Translations under genes and position numbers: made by a program | Assembly (NCBI GenBank): GCA_022711595.1 | Contig: JAKLET010000003.1 | Location: forward strand, 62,001 to 126,000 | Direction of reading: 5' to 3' | Length of the DNA stretch: 64,000 nt | Source of the DNA: Deltaproteobacteria bacterium | GTDB lineage: Bacteria > Desulfobacterota > Syntrophorhabdia > Syntrophorhabdales > Syntrophorhabdaceae | Shown here: piece by piece, positions 57,923 to 64,000 of the stretch | How positions within the stretch are numbered: position 1 is the stretch's first letter | Layout: each line of letters starts with the position of its first letter | The notes under the pieces: model-generated | Database searches by the model: none | Told to the model about the DNA's origin: nothing | Seen by the model: the letters and a program-made list of their open reading frames with translations, nothing else

Positions 57923-60654
57923 CGTTTGCACACGTTGGGGAATTTCCCGTCTTTGGGGATGCCGGTCTCATATTGCCAGCAACGCTCACACTTGTCTCCT
58001 TCGGCCCTGAGGACGGTTACATCGAGATCGGGCGCTTTGCGCAGCTCTATCTGGGAAACGATGAAAACGTCCTTCAGTTCGTCGCCAAGCCCTGTCAGGC
58101 AGTCATAATCTTCGTCGGGGGCATTGATTACCAGTTTTGTGTCGAGTGAATGCCCGATTTCTTTTGCCGTGCGTTTCTCCTCGATCTTTTTGTTGGCAAG
58201 CTCGCGGACCTTCCATATCCTGTCCCACCTGGCTTCGATCGCCTCGTCAATCCTGGTTTTGTCTGCCTCGGGGAATTGTGTCAGGAACACGCTTTCTTCC
58301 GTGACGTACCCATTCTTCAGGTAAGACCACATTTCGTCGGCGGTTGACGAGAGCACGGGGGCTATGAGCTTGAGAAGGGTTACGATCGTCTCGTAGATGA
58401 CGGTCTGCGATGCCCTGCGTTTCAAGGCGTCCTTGTGCTCCACGTAGATCCTGTCCTTGACTATATCGAGGTAGAGGGCGCTGAGATCGACGGCACAGAA
58501 ATTATGGATGGCATGGTAGATCGCATGGAACGTGTATGCGCCGTAGGCCTCCCTTACCCGTTCGGTCAGCCTGGTCAGCCTGGAGAGGAGCCATTTGTCG
58601 AGAGAAGACATTTTTTCATAGGCAATGGCGTCGCGCCCGGGTTCGAAATCCTCGTTGATATTTGCGTGGAGGAACCTGAGGGTGTTTCTGATTCTCCGGT
58701 ATGTCTCTACAAGGCGGTTGATGATGTCCTTTGATATCTTGATGTCATCCCGGTAATCCTCGTAGATAACCCAGAGCCGCAAGATCTCCGCGCCGAATTT
58801 TTCTATGATCTCGTTGGGTGCGATTATGTTGCCCAGCGATTTGGACATCTTCCTGCCTGACCCGTCAACGACGAAGCCGTGTGTCAGGACCGCTTTGTAA
58901 GGGGCATGGCCTTCGTTGGCAACGCAGGTGAGCAGTGAACTGTGGAACCAGCCTCTGTGCTGGTCGCTGCCTTCAAGGTACAGGTCGGCCGGGAATTTGA
59001 GCTCCGGTCTTTTTTTACAGACCGCGGCCCAGCTGACACCGGAATCGAACCATACATCGAGGATGTCCTGTTCCCTGGAGAAAGTTGTATTACCGCAACG
59101 GGCGCACTTTGCATCCTCGGGAAGAAAGCGGGCGGCGTCCTTCTCGAACCAGATGTCTGCGCCATGCTGCTTTACGGAGTCTATTACCCTGGCAAAGGAG
59201 GCTTCGCTCCAATGGGGTTCGCGGCATTTATCGCAATAGAAGATAGTGATCGGGATGCCCCAGTTGCGCTGTCTTGAAATACACCAATCGGGACGCACGG
59301 CAAGCATGTTGTAGATGCGGTCTCGGCCCCAGGCAGGGATCCATTGTGTTGCATCTATCTCGGCAAGGCCCTTTTGCCTGAGCCCCTGGTTGTCCATGGA
59401 GATGAACCACTGTTCCGTTGCCCGGAATATGACCGGTTTCTTGCAGCGCCAGCAATGAGGATAGGAGTGCTCTATTTCTTCCGTGTGAAGGAGCCGGCCC
59501 AGTTCTTTAAGCTTTTCTATGACCTTCGGATTGCTGTCGAAGACATTCATGCCCCTGAAGAACTCCACCTCGTCGATGAAAACACCTTTTTCATTGACGG
59601 GAGAATAGATATCGAGACCGTAATGGAGGCCCGTTTCGTAGTCTTCCTCACCGTGGCCCGGCGCGGTGTGAACTGCCCCCGTGCCCGTATCTGCGGCAAC
59701 GTAATCTGCAAATACGACAACTGACTGCCTGTCTATGAAGGGGTGCCTGAAAGTGAGGCTTTTGAGCGTTTCAGGGTCTATGTTTCCGATAATACGGTAT
59801 TCGGTGATGCCGGCACGCTTCACGATATCCTCTACGAGGTCTTTGAGGACAATGTAGATCTCTTTGTCTGTCTCCAGGGAAACATATGTAAAGTCGGGAT
59901 GGATGGCGATTGCAAGATTCGCAGGAAGGGTCCAGGGGGTTGTCGTCCAGATGAGCATGTACACAGGTTTGTCGGGGTAGCCGGCAAAGGCCGTTTCCCT
60001 GTTGCCCGTGTATGGAAATTTCACATAGATCGAACTGGACCGCTTGGTATCGTATTCTATCTCGGCCTCCGCGAGGGCCGTCATGCAGTTCACGCACCAG
60101 TAAACAGGTTTTTTCTTACGGTATGCCTCGCCCCGGAGAAAGAACTTTGCCATTTCCCCGATGATAGTTGCCTGGTATTCATGGTCCATTGTGATGTAGG
60201 GGTGGTCCCAGTCGCCGATGCCGCCGAGTCGCTTGAACTCTTCCCGCTGTATATCGATCCAGCCATTCGCGTAGGAACGGCAGCGCTTGCGCGTCTCGAT
60301 CCTGGATGGATCGACCTTTTTTTGCTTGTACTCTTTTTCGACCTGGTGTTCGATGGGGAGCCCATGGCAATCCCACCCGGGAACGTAATCCGCCCTGAAG
60401 CCGGACATGAATTTTGATTTGACTATGATGTCCTTGAGTATCTTGTTGAGCGCCGTACCGAGGTGTATATTGCCGTTGGCGTAAGGGGGGCCGTCGTGGA
60501 GGATGAATTCCGGGCCGTCTTTCCTTGCCTGGACCATCCTGTGATAGAGGCCCATCTCTTGCCAGCGTGCAAGCATCTCCTTTTCTTTGACGGGCAGATT
60601 GCCCCTCATGGGGAAGGGCGTCCTGGGGAGGTTCAATGTGTCTTTGTAATCCAT
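57895..60654 (-). CDS. ileS: Isoleucyl-tRNA synthetase
   Basis: A class I aminoacyl-tRNA synthetase of 919 residues from ATG 60654. HIGH-type motif ANGNIHLGTALNKIL (about 45-59), KMSKS in GRKMSKSLGN, the editing-domain TAPGHGEEDYETG, and C-terminal zinc cysteines (CERCW ... CKRC) are present; length fits the bacterial enzyme. The frame is open to 60729 but ATG 60654 follows AAGGACAG and gives the family-like MDYKDTLNLPRTPFPMRGNLPVKE. It is followed by lspA in an overlapping pair, an arrangement common in bacteria. Confidence 0.96.
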   Translation of the reverse strand: MDYKDTLNLPRTPFPMRGNLPVKEKEMLARWQEMGLYHRMVQARKDGPEFILHDGPPYANGNIHLGTALNKILKDIIVKSKFMSGFRADYVPGWDCHGLPIEHQVEKEYKQKKVDPSRIETRKRCRSYANGWIDIQREEFKRLGGIGDWDHPYITMDHEYQATIIGEMAKFFLRGEAYRKKKPVYWCVNCMTALAEAEIEYDTKRSSSIYVKFPYTGNRETAFAGYPDKPVYMLIWTTTPWTLPANLAIAIHPDFTYVSLETDKEIYIVLKDLVEDIVKRAGITEYRIIGNIDPETLKSLTFRHPFIDRQSVVVFADYVAADTGTGAVHTAPGHGEEDYETGLHYGLDIYSPVNEKGVFIDEVEFFRGMNVFDSNPKVIEKLKELGRLLHTEEIEHSYPHCWRCKKPVIFRATEQWFISMDNQGLRQKGLAEIDATQWIPAWGRDRIYNMLAVRPDWCISRQRNWGIPITIFYCDKCREPHWSEASFARVIDSVKQHGADIWFEKDAARFLPEDAKCARCGNTTFSREQDILDVWFDSGVSWAAVCKKRPELKFPADLYLEGSDQHRGWFHSSLLTCVANEGHAPYKAVLTHGFVVDGSGRKMSKSLGNIIAPNEIIEKFGAEILRLWVIYEDYRDDIKISKDIINRLVETYRRIRNTLRFLHANINEDFEPGRDAIAYEKMSSLDKWLLSRLTRLTERVREAYGAYTFHAIYHAIHNFCAVDLSALYLDIVKDRIYVEHKDALKRRASQTVIYETIVTLLKLIAPVLSSTADEMWSYLKNGYVTEESVFLTQFPEADKTRIDEAIEARWDRIWKVRELANKKIEEKRTAKEIGHSLDTKLVINAPDEDYDCLTGLGDELKDVFIVSQIELRKAPDLDVTVLRAEGDKCERCWQYETGIPKDGKFPNVCKRCADTLSLL

Positions 60655-60957
60655 GGGGTAACTGTCCTTGTTCAGATCGAAAGTAACCCGGCAGGCGATG
60701 ATCAGCTCGCGACGTATTTTTATGATCAATGAAGGAGCTTCACGTCTTAAGGCTGTCGGAAACCGGCTGGATTCTGTTAATCAAATTAACATAAAGCTGG
60801 TATCTGTTCAAGAAGAATGGAGAAAGTGAGAAAAAGGGACCATGAGGATGGAAATGGCTGATGATCAAATTCCAATAACCGAATAAAATAAAGAGAATGA
60901 CCAACGTAGCCCGGCCCCGATCCTTGTTGTTTACCTTGTTTGGTTGCTGAAATACGG
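60655..60957. other. Intergenic region upstream of ileS
   Basis: About 303 bp. It contains a small palindrome GTTAAT-CAA-ATTAAC (60776-60790) and, at about 60871-60913, an AATAACCGAATAA/AATGACCAA-type repeat like the one at 50657-50731. I looked for a T-box-like leader but see no clear conserved T-box sequence. Confidence 0.5.
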
Positions 60958-61587
60958 TTATTGTCTTTTTGGAGGAACTGTTTCCTTAATAAAATCTATT
61001 AGTTCCCCTTCTTTTCCGGCGTAGAAGTGGGTGGTGTCTATGACCTTGAGATGCTTGTTCGTGACGGGAAGGCCTTTGTATAGCTCGAGAAGGTCATCCA
61101 GGGGGGCGATATCGTCATATGTGCCGCCGACGATAAAGATTTCTTTGCTGAAGGTCTTCAAATGGTCAGATTTATAGATAAGGCATGGAAATGAAACAAG
61201 AAAAAGGCTATCGAACCTCTTTGCCTCAAGGGCGGACCTGCTTACCACCCAGGCCCCAAAGGAATAACCGGCAAGTGTGATATGCGCATCGTCTTCGAGA
61301 TGCCGCGCGAGCAGTTCGTACGCGGCGGCCGCGTCACGGACTTCCCCCTCACCCTCGTCATACTCGCCTTTGCTGTCGCCTACACCGCGGAAATTGAAGA
61401 TCAGCGTCGTATAGCCCTGCGCGGAATATCCATCCTCGATAGCGCTCACGACGTTGTTGTACATATTGCCGCCGTAGAGCGGGTGAGGGTGGCATATGAT
61501 CACCCCGGCTTTTTTGCTCTGCTGGCGGAGCATCCCTTCAAGTTCGTGGTCCGAGGCTATATTGACCCTTTCTATTGACATGGACAT
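60958..61587 (-). CDS. Alpha/beta hydrolase (dienelactone-hydrolase-like)
   Basis: A 209-residue esterase-like enzyme. VIICHPHPLYGGNMYNNVV (oxyanion region), FNFRGVGDSKGEYDEGEGEV, nucleophile Ser in LAGYSFGAWV (about 109), an Asp in VGGTYDDIAP and His in DTTHFYAGKEGEL complete the expected triad. The pattern is that of the widespread CocE/YqiA-like short alpha/beta hydrolases. Substrate is unknown. It is divergent from accD. Confidence 0.85.
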   Translation of the reverse strand: MSMSIERVNIASDHELEGMLRQQSKKAGVIICHPHPLYGGNMYNNVVSAIEDGYSAQGYTTLIFNFRGVGDSKGEYDEGEGEVRDAAAAYELLARHLEDDAHITLAGYSFGAWVVSRSALEAKRFDSLFLVSFPCLIYKSDHLKTFSKEIFIVGGTYDDIAPLDDLLELYKGLPVTNKHLKVIDTTHFYAGKEGELIDFIKETVPPKRQ

Positions 61588-61631
61588 ACTTATTTTGGTA
61601 GTTTTTCAACAAAAATTCAACAGGAAAAGTA

Positions 61632-62495
61632 ATGGGATTATTCAAAAAAAAGGATAAGGAGAAAAAACCTTACCGCGAAATAGACATACAGAAAGAGATA
61701 TCAAAGGCAGAGAAAGAGGAATCACTCTGGAAAAAGTGCAATTCCTGCCAGGAACTGCTCTACAGGAAAGAAGTTGAGCGCAACCAGCATGTCTGCCCGA
61801 AATGCTTCTACCATTTCCCCATTACCGTGGAGGACAGGATCGCCCTCACCTTTGACCGGGGGAGTTTCAGCGAACTTCATAGCGGTGTGGAACCTGTCGA
61901 TTTTCTGAGGTTCAAAGACACGAAACCTTATAAAACAAGATTGGCCGAGACGCAGGAATCGGCAAAGAGAAACGATGCCCTGGTATGCGGCAGTGCCAAG
62001 ATAGGGGGTATATCGATCCTGGCGGCCATTTTCGACTTCAATTTCATGGGTGGTTCTCTTGGCAGTGTTGTCGGGGAAAAGATTACCAGGACCCTTGAAG
62101 AAGGCGCCGGGCAAAGATTGCCGGTCATTCTTTTCTGCTCCTCCGGCGGGGCCAGGATGCAGGAGGGCATTATGTCCCTCATGCAGATGTCCAAAGTTTC
62201 CGGGGCCATATATAATCTGAAGAGCAGCAGGGTCCCTTATATCACTGTCCTTACCGATCCGACGCTCGGAGGCGTGTCTGCAAGCATGGGTATGCTTGGC
62301 GACGTCATTATCGCCGAACCGAAGGCAATGATCGGATTTGCCGGAGAGCGGGTCATCAGGGAGACCATAAAGGCCAAACTCCCCCCGGGGTTCCAACGGG
62401 CCGAGTACCTCCTGGAGCATGGCATGATCGATATGATCTCCTCCCGTAAAGAGTTAAAACAGAAGCTTTACACACTGCTCTCTCTAATTACATGA
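61632..62495 (+). CDS. accD: Acetyl-CoA carboxylase carboxyltransferase beta subunit
   Basis: Cytoplasmic carboxyltransferase subunit that moves CO2 from biotin to acetyl-CoA, making malonyl-CoA for fatty acid synthesis. The N-terminal zinc finger (WKKCNSCQELLYRKEVERNQHVCPKC) and the carboxyltransferase core (VVGEKITRTLEEGAGQRLPVILFCSSGGARMQEG and DPTLGGVSASMGMLGDVIIAEP) are plain. Length 287 is normal. It overlaps folC by 4 bp, the standard accD-folC pairing. Confidence 0.96.
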   Translation: MGLFKKKDKEKKPYREIDIQKEISKAEKEESLWKKCNSCQELLYRKEVERNQHVCPKCFYHFPITVEDRIALTFDRGSFSELHSGVEPVDFLRFKDTKPYKTRLAETQESAKRNDALVCGSAKIGGISILAAIFDFNFMGGSLGSVVGEKITRTLEEGAGQRLPVILFCSSGGARMQEGIMSLMQMSKVSGAIYNLKSSRVPYITVLTDPTLGGVSASMGMLGDVIIAEPKAMIGFAGERVIRETIKAKLPPGFQRAEYLLEHGMIDMISSRKELKQKLYTLLSLIT

Positions 62496-63763
62496 ATAAT
62501 GATTCCTATGAAAGCTCTCTGAAATACCTTTACGGTCTGGAGAAGTTCGGCATGGTCTTCGGCCTCGGTAATGTGCGCCGGCTCCTTGAAAGTATTGGCG
62601 ACCCGCACAGGCCGCTCAGGACGGTCCACATAGCGGGGACGAACGGCAAGGGTTCTGCGGCCAGAATGATCTCCTGCATCCTTAAGGAGGCCGGCTTCAG
62701 GGTCGGCAAATATACTTCGCCTCACCTCGTTTCGTTCACCGAGAGGATCACCGTCGATGAGGAGGAGATCAGCGAAGAGGACGTGGCGTCCCTGACAGAT
62801 TATATCAGGACCAGGGCGGATGCCGGGTGCCCCGGGGGTTTTTATACGTTCTTTGATTTTACTACCGCCCTTGCTTTTGAGTATTTTAAGAGAAAAAAGG
62901 TCGACATTGCCGTTATCGAAACAGGTCTCGGCGGCAGGCTCGATTCAACGAATGTCATCACCCCGCTGGCAAGTGCTATAACCAATGTGGCCTTCGACCA
63001 CATGGGAGAACTGGGCGCTACCCTGGGGAAGATCGCGGCGGAAAAGGCCGGGATCATAAAGAAAGGCGTTCCCGTAGTGACCGGTGCCGCCGGCATGGCC
63101 CTCGGGGTCATTAAAAAAAAGGCCGCCGAACTGGCAAGTCCTCTTTTTGTTCTCGGGAAGGATTTTTTTTTCGAAAAGACCGGCGATAATCGCCTTTCAT
63201 ACAGGGGCATCATGGAAAATTACAGCGATGTTCCTGTAAATCTAAACGGTGATCACCAGCTTGCCAATGCTTCGCTGGCATTGTGTGTGATAGAGATATT
63301 GTCACGGAAAGGGTTCATCGTCCGTGAGTCCGATGTTTGCGGTGCATTGAAGTGTGTCACCTGGCAGGGTCGTCTTGAGATGGTCAGGGAGCGGCCGCTC
63401 GTTTTTCTTGACGGCGCCCATAATGTATCCGGTATCCGGGCGATTGCGCAGTTTCTCATGTCCCGGTACCGTGACCGCAGGAAAGTCCTTGTTTTCGGCG
63501 TGATGAAGGACAAGGAGTACGGCAGGATGCTTGAGGAACTGGACAGTTGCGTGGACATGGCCATCCTCACGAGGCCCGTCACAGACCGGGCGCTGGCTCC
63601 GGAGGCCATGAAGGGATATACACGCAATACCATCGTTGTCAAGGACACGAAGAGCGCTCTCGAGGAAGCTCGAAGGCTTACCGGAGAAAAAGACCTTATA
63701 CTTGTCACCGGTTCATTCTATACGATCGGAGAGGCTAAACAGGCCGTTAATGAGATCTTTTAG
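62492..63763 (+). CDS. folC: Bifunctional folylpolyglutamate/dihydrofolate synthase
   Basis: A Mur-ligase-family enzyme of 423 residues that adds glutamate to dihydropteroate and to folates. P-loop VHIAGTNGKGSAARM (about 45-60), KYTSPHLVSFTERITVD, ETGLGGRLDSTNVITPLASAITNVAFDHMGELG and HNVSGIRAIAQFL are the family motifs. The start overlaps accD by 4 bp, and the end overlaps lptD by 14 bp. All three genes are therefore likely one transcript. Confidence 0.95.
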   Translation: MNNDSYESSLKYLYGLEKFGMVFGLGNVRRLLESIGDPHRPLRTVHIAGTNGKGSAARMISCILKEAGFRVGKYTSPHLVSFTERITVDEEEISEEDVASLTDYIRTRADAGCPGGFYTFFDFTTALAFEYFKRKKVDIAVIETGLGGRLDSTNVITPLASAITNVAFDHMGELGATLGKIAAEKAGIIKKGVPVVTGAAGMALGVIKKKAAELASPLFVLGKDFFFEKTGDNRLSYRGIMENYSDVPVNLNGDHQLANASLALCVIEILSRKGFIVRESDVCGALKCVTWQGRLEMVRERPLVFLDGAHNVSGIRAIAQFLMSRYRDRRKVLVFGVMKDKEYGRMLEELDSCVDMAILTRPVTDRALAPEAMKGYTRNTIVVKDTKSALEEARRLTGEKDLILVTGSFYTIGEAKQAVNEIF

Positions 63764-64000
63764 CATTTTTATCATCATAATGATGATCGTCGCAGCCGGC
63801 TGCCCGCTGCTCGCGGAAGGTGCGGCCGAGATAGGGTTCGGCGGAGGCGAGATAAAGGGACCCGTTGATATCACGGCGGAACGGGTTGAACACGACAGCG
63901 CCGAGAACACCTATACCGCCATAGGAAATGTGGAGATGAGGGACGCCACCCGCACCCTCTTCGCTGATTACGTTTTCCTCGATGACAATACGCATGACGT
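63750..64000 (+). CDS. lptD: LPS-assembly protein LptD/OstA-like, N-terminal part (cut by window edge)
   Basis: Starts at ATG 63750 inside the folC end. An N-terminal signal peptide (SFSIFIIIMMIVAAGCPLLAEGAAE, with a Cys that could be lipidated or not) is followed by GGEIKGPVDITAERVEHDSAENTYTAIGNVEMRDATRTLFADYVFLDDNT, the beta-jellyroll repeat of the OstA/LptA-LptD family. The sequence ends at the window edge after about 83 codons. LptD inserts LPS into the outer membrane; the alternative LptA-like identity is less likely given the context at folC. Confidence 0.75.
   Translation, partial: MRSFSIFIIIMMIVAAGCPLLAEGAAEIGFGGGEIKGPVDITAERVEHDSAENTYTAIGNVEMRDATRTLFADYVFLDDNTHD

Noticed and set aside
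60655-60957. T-box leader of ileS
   Set aside because: No T-box consensus or long leader structure was seen; T-boxes are also rare in Gram-negatives.
1-64000. CRISPR array, prophage, integrase or tRNA genes
   Set aside because: I found no regularly spaced long direct repeats, no cas, integrase, transposase or phage-like genes, and no tRNA-like cloverleaf on either strand by eye.

Overview
The window looks like chromosomal DNA of an anaerobic Gram-negative bacterium, most likely Desulfobacterota (former Deltaproteobacteria; a Syntrophorhabdus-like lineage is a guess). Pointers are an ammonia-forming NrfHA nitrite reductase, a ferredoxin:thioredoxin-reductase/rubredoxin fusion, a siroheme-decarboxylase-like AsnC protein, a DUF362 protein, outer-membrane genes (autotransporter, OmpA-like, LptD) and dense, mostly moderately GC-rich coding. 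I found no tRNA, rRNA, CRISPR array or intact insertion sequence.

1-11 kb: a cut-off methyltransferase, then the envelope-stress two-component pair creB-creC. Downstream on the other strand lie a subtilisin-type autotransporter, nrfA-nrfH, a small exported protein, and creD with a 39-residue coupled leader gene. CreB half-sites (TTCAC spaced by 6) can be read directly both upstream of creB (four half-sites in 11-bp phase) and upstream of the creD operon (a perfect tag), so this looks like an intact CreBC regulon outside its best-known gammaproteobacterial setting. 11-20 kb: rhodanese lipoprotein, lytic transglycosylase, Nudix hydrolase, zincin-like peptidase, an 841-codon orphan reading frame, a hotdog pseudoenzyme and an OmpA-like protein. 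20-30 kb: nitroreductase, hexapeptide acyltransferase, an incomplete peptide ABC transporter, YihY, then a tightly coupled operon glutaredoxin / FTR-rubredoxin / siroheme-decarboxylase-like / polA.

30.5-37.6 kb: an AT-richer, island-like block bordered by repeat-rich gaps. It holds a three-gene overlapping operon (PlsC-like acyltransferase, AUR1-like PAP2 protein, three-domain PEP-utilising dikinase) and a PH-like membrane protein. I regard this operon as the best candidate for an undescribed (lipid-related) system. 37.6-48 kb: a cyclase-fold-like orphan, a P-type ATPase preceded by TWO tandem yybP-ykoY (Mn2+) riboswitches with their own promoter, a hybrid sensor kinase, an SDR reductase, a GNAT-DUF362 fusion and a YjfB-like protein. 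48-64 kb: MarR plus a two-domain acyltransferase/acyl-ACP synthetase, rlmE, a metal-binding HMA protein, a Na/Pi symporter-PhoU fusion, housekeeping genes (lspA, ileS) and an overlapping accD-folC-lptD run cut by the window end.

Many intergenic gaps carry a dispersed family of roughly 9-bp-phased short repeats (CTTGAAnnn, ACAAACCnn and similar), and several convergent gene pairs share long hairpins. All functional statements are from reading motifs by eye; no database search was possible.
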